Below, in pieces: positions 5,959-13,148 of a stretch of DNA of 21,165 bases. This stretch comes from JAFGTE01 sp965369305. Lineage in GTDB: Bacteria; Patescibacteriota; Gracilibacteria; UM-FILTER-43-11. Below the pieces are notes generated by a model that did not search any database, had not been told where the DNA came from, and saw only the letters and a program-made list of their open reading frames with translations. Location of the stretch: positions 1 to 21,165 of the forward strand of contig CBDUQG010000011.1 in assembly GCA_965369305.1 (NCBI GenBank). Direction: 5' to 3'. A program made the translations under genes and the position numbers. The first letter of the stretch is position 1. Each line of letters begins with the position of its first letter.

Positions 5959-6638
5959 GACATCTTGGACTTCAAAATGTAGCCTACACCGTGCACTGTT
6001 TCGATGAGGTTATTATCAAAACCGTCGTTGATCTTTTTTCGTAGTGTCGAAATGTGCGAATCAACAGTATTGGAAAAGAGTCGTGCGTTGTAATCCCAGA
6101 CTCCTTCGATTAATGAACTGCGGTTGATGACCCTGTCAGGATTCTGCATTAGGTACTCCAGAAGTGCATACTCCTTCAGTCTGAGTTGGATCTTCTTGCC
6201 TTTTCTTTTCACAAGCCTAAGGGATGTATTGATTGTCAGGTCTCCAACCTTGATTTCCTGATTCGAAACAGCATCCCCTTTGTATCTTCTGGTCACTGAC
6301 TTGATTCTGGCAATGAGTTCCATAAATGAAAAAGGCTTTACCAGGTAGTCATCGGCTCCTAAGTTCAGCAGCTTTGCTTTTGTCACAACGTCATCAATGG
6401 CGGTCAGCACTATAACCGGTGTTTGGTTTTTTTTGAGTCTCATATTTGTGAGAATCTCTTCGCCACTACCACCCGGCATTATAAGGTCCAGTATGATCAC
6501 GTCATATTTGTTTCGCTGAAGATTCTGCATAACGTTGCTGGCATCTGCTAGGTGTTGCACCTGGCACCCTTCGTATTTAAGGCCCCGCATTAGAAATCCT
6601 GCGATCTCACTTTCGTCCTCAATGAGTAATATTTTCAT
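5955..6638 (-). CDS. OmpR/PhoB-family response regulator
   Basis: 227 residues, full length. The receiver domain (1-115) has Asp8, phosphoacceptor Asp51 (ILDLIMPGG), Thr79 and Lys101 (YLVKPF). The winged-helix DNA-binding domain (about 130-225) ends with the typical RVINRSSLIEGVW, SNTVDSHISTLRKKI and VHGVGYIL motifs. It should bind direct repeats as a dimer. It lies between two 11-bp repeat arrays (4855 and 6708), which probably are its targets, making it autoregulated and regulator of the decarboxylase operon and of the kinase. The start has no Shine-Dalgarno. Its partner kinase is probably the tail-to-tail neighbour, but input from the phosphorelay-like proteins at 9996-13147 is possible. 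Confidence 0.93.
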   Translation of the reverse strand: MKILLIEDESEIAGFLMRGLKYEGCQVQHLADASNVMQNLQRNKYDVIILDLIMPGGSGEEILTNMRLKKNQTPVIVLTAIDDVVTKAKLLNLGADDYLVKPFSFMELIARIKSVTRRYKGDAVSNQEIKVGDLTINTSLRLVKRKGKKIQLRLKEYALLEYLMQNPDRVINRSSLIEGVWDYNARLFSNTVDSHISTLRKKINDGFDNNLIETVHGVGYILKSKMS

Positions 6639-6676
6639 TTTTTTGGCGTAATAAAGTCAGTTTCAACACTAAATAT

Positions 6677-6705
6677 ATCATAATATATGTCAAGCTATCT
6701 ATTAA
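6677..6705 (-). promoter_or_regulatory. Promoter of the response regulator gene
   Basis: On the minus strand TTAATA (6705-6700), a 17-nt spacer and TATGAT (6682-6677), predicting a start near 6670. The 11-bp repeats begin immediately upstream of it, so the same array could control both divergent transcripts. A TTGACA (6693-6688) also occurs but has no -10 at the right distance. Confidence 0.45.
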
Positions 6706-6707
6706 TT

Positions 6708-6773
6708 TTTCATGATTTTTTAACAAAAATTTATGAGTTTCTTAATGATGAATTTAATATTATTTAATTGTCC
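6708..6773 (+). promoter_or_regulatory. Array of about six 11-bp direct repeats between regulator and decarboxylase genes
   Basis: In register from 6708: TTTCATGATTT, TTTAACAAAAA (6719), TTTATGAGTTT (6730), CTTAATGATGA (6741), then TTTAATATTA (6753, shifted by one) and TTTAATTGTCC (6763). The best units match the consensus of the array at 4855. The distance from the unit at 6753 to the TATCAT -10 is 26 bp, the same as at the kinase promoter. Likely operator of the OmpR-type regulator, serving both divergent genes. Confidence 0.65.
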
Positions 6774-6778
6774 AGACG

Positions 6779-6784
6779 TATCAT
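6779..6784 (+). promoter_or_regulatory. -10 box of the decarboxylase operon
   Basis: TATCAT, very like the TATCAA of the kinase promoter, with no -35 consensus; repeat units occupy that place. Transcription would start near 6791, leaving a leader of about 70 nt. Confidence 0.5.
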
Positions 6785-6861
6785 GTTTTTGTTCTGACTC
6801 TCAGTTGAGATTTCAATAAACATAATACCAAAGTTCTTTACTTTTGAACCAAGCTAGTCTG

Positions 6862-8199
6862 ATGGATATTCCGGCCGAAAAACGCGGGGATGCCGAAATC
6901 ACTCAACAGACGCCTATTTCTGATATCCGCGGAAGACTTGAATCGCATCCTGGCAAGGACTTGAACCATGTGATGGATGACATCCTGCGCTCAGGTACCG
7001 ATGAAAGCTATTGCTTTGTTAATGAAGGTGATCTAAGAAGGAATGTGGGAATTTTTAGGGATCACTTTTTGCCCAATGATCCGGAGAGACGAATCATTTA
7101 TGCAATGAAAGCCAACCCTCGCGAACGCATCTTGAAAGTGCTTGCTGACGAAGGGGTAGATGGTTTCGATTGTGCCTCTGCCGGTGAAATCAGGGAGGTT
7201 TTGAGTATGGGCGATGTAAACCCTGAGGACATCTATTTTAACAATCCAGTCAAAAGAAAATCTGAGGTTTTTGCAGCCTATGGAATGAATGTTCGCTATT
7301 TTACGGCTCAGAGTCGAAGTGGCGTTAATAGGGTACTTGAGCCAAATAAGTCATTTCAGAGAGATGACTTGGAGGTGGCTGCTAGAATCGAAACACAAAA
7401 CCCAGCTGCTGGCATTAACCTATCGGAAAAGTACGGCTGCTCACCTCAAGAAGGACTTGCTTTGCTAAGTCGTATTAGAAATTCTGGCGCTCTGCCAGGC
7501 CTAGCCATTAATACTGGTTCTCAGAATCCGAACCCTGAATCTTTTGTGGCAGGTATGGAACTAATGAAGGAACTGGCCATTTTAAATGGTGGTGTTTCCA
7601 GTATTAATCTAGGAGGGGGCGTCCCTGTTAACTATGGCCCTGAAGACCGACACAATGTACAAGAATATCTCCAGGAGCTAAGCAAAGCTGTCCAAAGAGT
7701 GAGGGGTGATATTTTTAGATCGGATTTACAAACTCAGCCTAAAATCATTATCGAACCAGGTAGGTCGCTGGTGGCCAGCTCGGTTACCTTGGCTATTCCC
7801 ATTCTTGAAATTGATGAAAATAGAAGGCATGGCAAAAGGCGGGTCTTCATGAATGATGGCGTCTTTACTTCCTTTAGCGATTCACCAATTCACGGTTGGG
7901 AGTATAATTTTGAAGTATTCACGAGAGATGGACGCAAGCTGCCTGACAATGTTATTCCTCACACGCTTTATGGTCGCACTTGTGACTCAGGCGATAGCCT
8001 AGGTGGTGTATTACTACCCTCTGGTATGAAGGAGGGGGATTTCCTTGTTGTTAGAAATGCTGGTGCCTACATGGACTCTCAAGCTAGTGGGTTTAATGGA
8101 TTTGGCACGCCGCATTATGTCTCCTATAATACGAAGGCTGGTCGTAGTCGCTGGGGCAGTGGCACTCGCATGAGACGACCTAATGGCATTGGCGCCTAG
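6862..8199 (+). CDS. PLP-dependent fold-III decarboxylase, ornithine decarboxylase-like
   Basis: 445 residues from ATG 6862; a TTG at 6844 would add six residues, and neither has a Shine-Dalgarno (an in-frame TAA at 6823 limits the choice). The PLP-binding lysine is Lys83 in YAMKANP, followed by GFDCASAGEI and FNNPVK as in ornithine decarboxylases. Further family motifs are the glycine loop NLGGGVPV, EPGRSLVA for phosphate binding, the partner-subunit Cys374 in GRTCDSGD and NAGAYMDS near the end. The product would be a diamine such as putrescine or cadaverine. One difference stands out: the HVGSG motif, whose His stacks on PLP, reads INTGSQ here (Asn217). Activity is likely but substrate is uncertain. 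It starts an operon with the GNAT-like gene 8 nt downstream and lies behind the 11-bp repeat operator. Confidence 0.85.
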   Translation: MDIPAEKRGDAEITQQTPISDIRGRLESHPGKDLNHVMDDILRSGTDESYCFVNEGDLRRNVGIFRDHFLPNDPERRIIYAMKANPRERILKVLADEGVDGFDCASAGEIREVLSMGDVNPEDIYFNNPVKRKSEVFAAYGMNVRYFTAQSRSGVNRVLEPNKSFQRDDLEVAARIETQNPAAGINLSEKYGCSPQEGLALLSRIRNSGALPGLAINTGSQNPNPESFVAGMELMKELAILNGGVSSINLGGGVPVNYGPEDRHNVQEYLQELSKAVQRVRGDIFRSDLQTQPKIIIEPGRSLVASSVTLAIPILEIDENRRHGKRRVFMNDGVFTSFSDSPIHGWEYNFEVFTRDGRKLPDNVIPHTLYGRTCDSGDSLGGVLLPSGMKEGDFLVVRNAGAYMDSQASGFNGFGTPHYVSYNTKAGRSRWGSGTRMRRPNGIGA

Positions 8200-8207
8200 A
8201 AAAACGA

Positions 8208-9953
8208 ATGAAAACAAAAATTGAAACGTATGAGGATATGTCCTCACTGGACAACGACACCCTGGACCGCATCATTAATCATGAGCGGGAAGCATTTGGC
8301 TATAGGGGTTATGGAGAGTATTCTTTTTGCAGTAATTCTGACTGCAGAAGGATTCTATCTATTGATGAAATATATGGCACCTCTGACACAAAAAAGGGTT
8401 ATAAGGCACTTGAAGAGCTAGAAAAAGATGGTTGTAATACACCTGATTGTCCGGATTGTGAAAGTCCCACAATTTTGATATTTAATCCTGAAATTTACAG
8501 ACCTTATTTATCTGCTTTGTATCGTGATGCATATGGGTCCCTTCTTGAGGATGAAGAGGGCTATGTAAGGGGAACATGTGTTATTCAGAAAATGACCCTG
8601 AAAGACTTCTTTGCAAATAACATGAACTACAAGGAGAGTATGGAGTGGGATGAATTCAGAGAGAGGGCATCACGCATGCTCAATATTGACTTTGATGATG
8701 ACTCATCGGTCATCTCTACTAACAGGGTTAGTGTAGCGAGACCGTTCAGGAGTGGTGGTGCTTTTATGGATATTGCTAGAGCTACCATGAATATAAAACC
8801 TGAAAATGATGATTATCCAGCTTTCGCGAGTGTGCGTTTTGATGGCAATGTTTTGCCTGTACTCGAGGGTGTTGGATATAAACAAGTTCACCCTGATGAA
8901 TTTGGAACGGTTGCCATCGGCATCGAGAGGTTGGGTGACCTTAGAGCAGCTTACAACTTGCCGCCCGATGAATTTATGCGTCAGTTTGGTTCCAAAATTA
9001 AGCAATCAGTCGTGAGATCCCGCAAGGACAAACGTGAAGTAACCGGTCCAAAATACTATCGAGGTGCCGCTGTATTGGATGAACTACAGAAAGCCGCTGA
9101 GGCCACTCAGCATGTTTCTGAATCGCTAGATGAAGTCGAAATCTCTCCTGAGCTTCTAGACCAGATGGGGCGCAGTTTCCGTGAGACATATAGTAATGAA
9201 TATGGTCAGTATATTTTTTACCCTTCAGCAGTTGAGCCTATTTCGCCAGCAGAAGTTTTTGGTAGCGAGGAATATATTGACCTAGAGAAGCTGGATGGGG
9301 TTAATTTGAATGCACTGAAAGACTCAAAAACTGGCGAAGTACCGATGTTTTGGCACGATCCCGAAACGGTCAGACAAAGGCTTGAACACCTGCGTACAGA
9401 TGGTCAGCTTTCCTTGATCAGAAAACCTAACTCTAGCGGCTTGGAGGCTTTTACGTATGGTTACCACGGGAGCATCTCTGAGGCTTTTGACAGGGAAGAA
9501 TGGAGAAATCCTGTTAACTATTCAGGTTTTGAAAGCCCTAAACACAATAGAGATATCGCTCACTTTGTGGATTGCATCAATGAAGCAGCAAAGAAAAACC
9601 CTGAGATATTTCAAGACAAACAGCCTTTTTCCGAAGATAGTCAGGTGTATATTTGGAACCAGCTTGCCGTGATTCCATCAGCACGAAAACAGGGCAAAAT
9701 GAAAGAAGTGACGCGCAACTTTTTCGAGCAATTAAAACGAAAGTCTAATTTGCCAGCAATAGGTCTTTCTGAGGTTCCAGTTGGTGCTCCGATCCACAAA
9801 ATTGTCCGGAAGGCTGGTGCCGTTGATGTCCCTGGTGCACTAGATATTCCGGGTAAGGAGGACGGGCATGGGATAACTCTTGTCGCTTACAAACTGCAAA
9901 GTTTCATAGATCATTTTACGGACAAGAAGGGGGATCAAATATTAGCTAAATGA
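8208..9953 (+). CDS. Large GNAT-like protein with N-terminal zinc ribbon
   Basis: 581 residues. The N-terminal part has a Cys cluster that fits a zinc ribbon: Cys41/Cys46 (CSNSDC) and Cys76, Cys81, Cys84 (CNTPDCPDC). Two acetyltransferase-like halves can be seen. The first, to about residue 265, has VARPFRSGGAFMDIARA and a VLPVLEGVGYKQV end. The second, about 440-580, has the clearer acetyl-CoA loop LAVIPSARKQGKMKEVTRNFF followed by a GAPIHKIVRKAGAVDV end. The middle is not recognised. No membrane segments. It follows the decarboxylase by 8 nt, so acylation of its diamine product, or of a product made from it, is a reasonable guess but not shown. This is the only gene here ending in TGA; an in-frame TAA lies 33 nt later. 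Confidence 0.6.
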   Translation: MKTKIETYEDMSSLDNDTLDRIINHEREAFGYRGYGEYSFCSNSDCRRILSIDEIYGTSDTKKGYKALEELEKDGCNTPDCPDCESPTILIFNPEIYRPYLSALYRDAYGSLLEDEEGYVRGTCVIQKMTLKDFFANNMNYKESMEWDEFRERASRMLNIDFDDDSSVISTNRVSVARPFRSGGAFMDIARATMNIKPENDDYPAFASVRFDGNVLPVLEGVGYKQVHPDEFGTVAIGIERLGDLRAAYNLPPDEFMRQFGSKIKQSVVRSRKDKREVTGPKYYRGAAVLDELQKAAEATQHVSESLDEVEISPELLDQMGRSFRETYSNEYGQYIFYPSAVEPISPAEVFGSEEYIDLEKLDGVNLNALKDSKTGEVPMFWHDPETVRQRLEHLRTDGQLSLIRKPNSSGLEAFTYGYHGSISEAFDREEWRNPVNYSGFESPKHNRDIAHFVDCINEAAKKNPEIFQDKQPFSEDSQVYIWNQLAVIPSARKQGKMKEVTRNFFEQLKRKSNLPAIGLSEVPVGAPIHKIVRKAGAVDVPGALDIPGKEDGHGITLVAYKLQSFIDHFTDKKGDQILAK

Positions 9954-9965
9954 TGCCCACTTCCA

Positions 9966-9971
9966 TATAAT
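9966..9971 (+). promoter_or_regulatory. -10 box of the membrane kinase gene
   Basis: A perfect TATAAT lies 24 nt before ATG 9996, in the 42-nt gap after the GNAT-like gene. The -35 region (TTAGCT at 9942) is weak. The kinase could also be read from the decarboxylase operon. Confidence 0.4.
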
Positions 9972-9995
9972 AGATTCATACTGGAATAAAAAGAT

Positions 9996-12134
9996 ATGCC
10001 AAGAACTCTAATTGCACTCTACCTAACAACGATACTAGCAACTGGCCTCACTGGCCTTTTTGTCCTGCTTCAGAACAAAAAATCTGTCATTAACCGAGCC
10101 TTCTTTGGCTTTACCTCGTTTCAAGTCTTCTGGATACTCTCTTTATACTTTGGCTACCAGTTTGCCCTTAGTAGACCGCCTGATTTGGTTCGATCAGAAA
10201 TATTTGTTGAGCTAGCTTATGGGGTTGGCTTACTCATGATGCTCTTTTTGGTTTCATTTTTGTATCTCTTTCCACAAAAATCGTTTCAGTTTGGCAGAAT
10301 TAAAATATGGCTTTATACGGGAATTATGGTTGTCATGTCCGTTTTGGCAGCCTTTAGCGACTTAGTGCACGAAGAACAGCTGATCAGGGGTGGTGTCTAC
10401 TTAGCGGATTCCTACGGTCCACTTTACGGTATTTATTCGATCATGCTGTTGCTTTCGCTTTTACTAGCAGCGTTTATTGCTACCAAAAAACTGATTAACC
10501 TAAAGGGTCTTGAACGGAGGAAGATGGCTTTCACAACAACTGGTATTTGGCTCTTTTGCATAACTACGATAACGACCAATATTGTATTACCTCTTTACGG
10601 TCTTGCCATTTGGGGAACCTTGAACTTAGCTCAGATTTCCCCATCATACACGCTTCTCTTTACCCTGCCCACCTTCTACTCTATATACAAGCACCGCTTC
10701 TTTAATTTTTCATATTTTTCCTTTCGAGTATTCAGATCACTCATTCTGTACTCGCTATTCCTTATTTCAACTTTTGCCCTCTATATACTTATTCTGAACC
10801 TAGCCCCTAGCCTGAATTTCTTTTTCATTCTTGGCACAAGCGCATTGGTAGCCTTAATGATCACCAATGCAATACAAGTCTACGTTCCGGAATTTGTTAC
10901 AGAGAATTTGCGCGATTTCAGGAATTCTATCGGGGAGCTCAAGTCAGCAATTCTCTCTTCCGAAAACCTGGATCAGCTTCAGGGAGCTTTTGACAAAACT
11001 TTTTCGATCAAACTTAACTTTGCCAACGCCAAGCTTTACCTATTAAGGGACAAGCAGACAAATATTGATCTGCCAGTCTACCAAAGAAACTCCTTCACCA
11101 AGGCCCTAATGAACTATAAGAAGGATGCCTTAATTAAAGATGAAATCGAGTATGCTAAGTTGAGCCGTGATGAAAAGAAGAAGCTTCTTAACGCCCTGAA
11201 GAAGCTTGATGCTGACATGTGTGTTCCTTTGTTCTCCGAAGGTAATTTGATTGGCTTCTTCGTCCTTAGAAGGACCGATGCTGACACGGGTTATTCCAGA
11301 GAAAAGGTGGACGCCATTCTAGATGCGAAACGTGGCTTGGAAGTCGCCCTCATGAATGTTCTCCTTAAGATGAACCTTGAAGAGGAAAACAATTTGATGA
11401 AGGCCATCATTGAACGAAAGACGCGACAGCTTAAAAAGAAAATCAAAGAAATCAACGAGCTTCTTAAGCAGCAGGCTGACTTCATCGCTGTTACGGCTCA
11501 TGAGTTCAGAACACCTCTTAGCATTGCCACCTTTCAGGTAGACGACATCATGCATTCCAGGAAGCCGGCGAGCCAAAGAATTAAGGAATTGTCAGTCGTC
11601 CAAACTTCTATTGCCAACATCAAGATGCTTATTGATAAGCTATTTGCCGTTCAGCAATACGATTTAAATAAAGTGGAACTTCATACTGAAAAGATAAATA
11701 TAGTACCTTTTGTTGAGTCTATATATAAGGACTTTGTGCCAATCATGAAAGATAAGGGGCTTAAGTTTTCTTTAAGCAAAGGGTCCAGAAAACAAGCTTT
11801 TACCATGATGGATCAGGCACAGCTAAGACAGGTTTTGCATAACCTTCTGACTAACGCCTCTAAGTTCACCCCCAAGGGTGAAGAGATTAAAATACGATTC
11901 AGAGTGGAAAAAGGTAATATTGACCTACGAATTGATGATAGCGGAGATGGAATTCCGGATGACCTGAAGAAATCCATTTTCGAAAAATTCAGGACCAAAA
12001 AAGCAGGAGCCGGAATTGGGCTCGGTCTTTATCTTTGTAAAAAAATCGTTGAGCTTCACAAAGGAAAGATCTGGGTGGAAGACAGTCAACTTGGCGGAGC
12101 TTCGTTCAGAATTCAGCTGAAACTAAGTCGCTAG
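9996..12134 (+). CDS. Membrane sensor histidine kinase with 7TM-type input and GAF-like domain
   Basis: 712 residues. The N-terminus (1-300) has about eight hydrophobic segments and the YSIYKHRFFNF motif typical of the histidine kinase N-terminal 7TM region. Residues 310-460 look like a GAF-type sensor (CVPLFSEGNLIGFFVLRR), followed by a coiled coil (460-490, Lys/Glu-rich). The kinase core has the H-box VTAHEFRTPL with His502, N-box NLLTNASKF (616-624), G1 DDSGDGIP (647-654), F-box FEKFRTKKAG and G2 GAGIGLGL near 672-679. All catalytic motifs are intact, so it should autophosphorylate in response to a membrane or cytoplasmic signal. Its stop codon overlaps that of the single-domain receiver gene within CTAG (12131-12134), the same tail-to-tail layout as the kinase/regulator pair at 4966-6638. 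Confidence 0.93.
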   Translation: MPRTLIALYLTTILATGLTGLFVLLQNKKSVINRAFFGFTSFQVFWILSLYFGYQFALSRPPDLVRSEIFVELAYGVGLLMMLFLVSFLYLFPQKSFQFGRIKIWLYTGIMVVMSVLAAFSDLVHEEQLIRGGVYLADSYGPLYGIYSIMLLLSLLLAAFIATKKLINLKGLERRKMAFTTTGIWLFCITTITTNIVLPLYGLAIWGTLNLAQISPSYTLLFTLPTFYSIYKHRFFNFSYFSFRVFRSLILYSLFLISTFALYILILNLAPSLNFFFILGTSALVALMITNAIQVYVPEFVTENLRDFRNSIGELKSAILSSENLDQLQGAFDKTFSIKLNFANAKLYLLRDKQTNIDLPVYQRNSFTKALMNYKKDALIKDEIEYAKLSRDEKKKLLNALKKLDADMCVPLFSEGNLIGFFVLRRTDADTGYSREKVDAILDAKRGLEVALMNVLLKMNLEEENNLMKAIIERKTRQLKKKIKEINELLKQQADFIAVTAHEFRTPLSIATFQVDDIMHSRKPASQRIKELSVVQTSIANIKMLIDKLFAVQQYDLNKVELHTEKINIVPFVESIYKDFVPIMKDKGLKFSLSKGSRKQAFTMMDQAQLRQVLHNLLTNASKFTPKGEEIKIRFRVEKGNIDLRIDDSGDGIPDDLKKSIFEKFRTKKAGAGIGLGLYLCKKIVELHKGKIWVEDSQLGGASFRIQLKLSR

Positions 12135-12508
12135 AGCTTCTTGAGATAATTAACTAAGGCCGGTGGCGGTGTTTCTAGTTTGAGCAGGTAATCGTCTGCG
12201 CCGGCCTTCTTAGCTTCGCTTTTCATTTGGAATTCACTGTAGTTTGAAAAGATAACTATTTTCATGTCTGGATTGCACTCTCTAAGTTTAGGGATTGCAT
12301 CAAGGCCGGATTTTTCTGCCCCATGAAGAGCCTGATCTAAGATTGCGGCATCTGGTTTTATTGATTCACATTTCTCGATCAAATCTTCTGCTGATTCGAA
12401 TAGTGTTACTTTAAAGCCTGCCTCCTTTAATTTGCTTACGTAGAGCTTTGAGAGGGCTTTTTCGTCTTCGAGGAAAATGACTTTCTTTATTGCTGTTTTG
12501 TTTGGCAT
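12131..12508 (-). CDS. Single-domain response regulator (receiver only)
   Basis: 125 residues from ATG 12508, chosen because AAAGG lies just upstream; a TTG at 12541 is in frame but falls within the promoter. The protein is just a receiver domain: acidic pair Glu14/Asp15, phosphoacceptor Asp58 (AAILDQALHG), Ser in the IFSNYS strand and the Lys in YLLKLE. There is no output domain, so it must pass the signal on by contact or phosphotransfer, like Spo0F, CheY or DivK. Neighbours fit a relay: a membrane kinase tail to tail on one side and the kinase-like protein without ATP motifs (12569) divergent on the other. Confidence 0.9.
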   Translation of the reverse strand: MPNKTAIKKVIFLEDEKALSKLYVSKLKEAGFKVTLFESAEDLIEKCESIKPDAAILDQALHGAEKSGLDAIPKLRECNPDMKIVIFSNYSEFQMKSEAKKAGADDYLLKLETPPPALVNYLKKL

Positions 12509-12518
12509 GACCTTTAAG

Positions 12519-12524
12519 TATAAT
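12519..12524 (+). promoter_or_regulatory. Possible -10 box of the phosphotransferase-like gene
   Basis: TATAAT on the plus strand lies 44 nt before ATG 12569, with only TTTTGT at the -35 position. It overlaps the leader of the divergent receiver gene. Confidence 0.3.
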
Positions 12525-12540
12525 GAACATAATTGCTTCA

Positions 12541-12569
12541 ATTATATAAATAGCCTCGCGAATTATCAA
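12541..12569 (-). promoter_or_regulatory. Promoter of the single-domain receiver gene
   Basis: On the minus strand TTGATA (12569-12564), a 17-nt spacer and a perfect TATAAT (12546-12541), predicting a start near 12534 and a leader of about 26 nt that includes AAAGG. The -35 overlaps the first base of the divergent gene's ATG, so the two genes' initiation signals interlock. Confidence 0.65.
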
Positions 12570-13147
12570 TGAGTACTGATAGAGCTTTCATAAGACACGA
12601 AATTCTTAACATCGTGACAATCCTTAACTTTATGGTTGCCGAAGCCAAAATAAAGCCAAAGGCCAGGTCCGAAATACTACAGAATTTAAAAATGATCGGC
12701 CTGCTGACAGCCCAGACAGAGTTCATATTGGGTAACAAGAAAAAGTTTTCAAAGGTAGAAATTCCTCTCGCAGAGATTATTGAAATTACGGAGGCGGTGC
12801 TTAGCGACCATCTCAAAAAGGCAAAAATGAAGCTTAAGCTGCCAAAAACCAGGCTGATAATTAAGGGTGACAGGGATGTGATTATGGGAGGACTGGAGCA
12901 TATATTGCTTTATCTAATGCCAGCCACCAGCAACGTTGATATGCATGTCGACAAAAAGAATAAAAAGCTTCACTTAAAGTACGATTCAGATCAGGTTCTA
13001 AAGCCAAGTAATCAATCGCTCCTTGAAGTTTTAAGAAAGGCTAATGACCCTCTGGAAGTCTTTTTTGAGATTCATGTACAGCTAATGCAAAAAAGTGGTG
13101 TGAAAACGAACTTCAAAAAGGGCCATATCGAGCTGACCTTTAAGTAG
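12569..13147 (+). CDS. Degenerate histidine kinase, candidate Spo0B/ChpT-like phosphotransferase
   Basis: 192 residues. The start MSTDRAFIRHEILNIVTILN puts a histidine (His10) in an HExxN context at the head of a helical hairpin (about 5-55), as in a kinase dimerisation domain. The following part (75-190) follows the order of a kinase ATPase domain: GDRDVIMGGLEHILLYLM stands where the N-box should be, and the C-terminus LMQKSGVKTNFKKGHIELTF resembles the usual end of that fold. The N-box asparagine and both glycine boxes are missing, so it should not bind ATP in the usual way. That combination is the hallmark of Spo0B and ChpT, which move phosphate between receivers. It starts 60 nt from the divergent single-domain receiver. 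Function is inferred. Its TAG lies one base from the 3' end of the convergent tmRNA. Confidence 0.65.
   Translation: MSTDRAFIRHEILNIVTILNFMVAEAKIKPKARSEILQNLKMIGLLTAQTEFILGNKKKFSKVEIPLAEIIEITEAVLSDHLKKAKMKLKLPKTRLIIKGDRDVIMGGLEHILLYLMPATSNVDMHVDKKNKKLHLKYDSDQVLKPSNQSLLEVLRKANDPLEVFFEIHVQLMQKSGVKTNFKKGHIELTFK
13115..13143 (-). terminator. Possible tmRNA terminator inside the 3' end of the convergent gene
   Basis: On the minus strand AAAGGTC pairs with GGCCCTTT (one bulge) and is followed by TTTTTG, six bases past the mature 3' CCA of tmRNA. The same bases encode the last codons of the phosphotransferase-like gene. Confidence 0.4.
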
Positions 13148-13148
13148 T

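Noticed and set aside
12509..12541. TTG start at 12541 for the single-domain receiver
   Set aside because: It lies right at the TATAAT box of the gene's own promoter, and the ATG at 12508 has AAAGG at a good distance.
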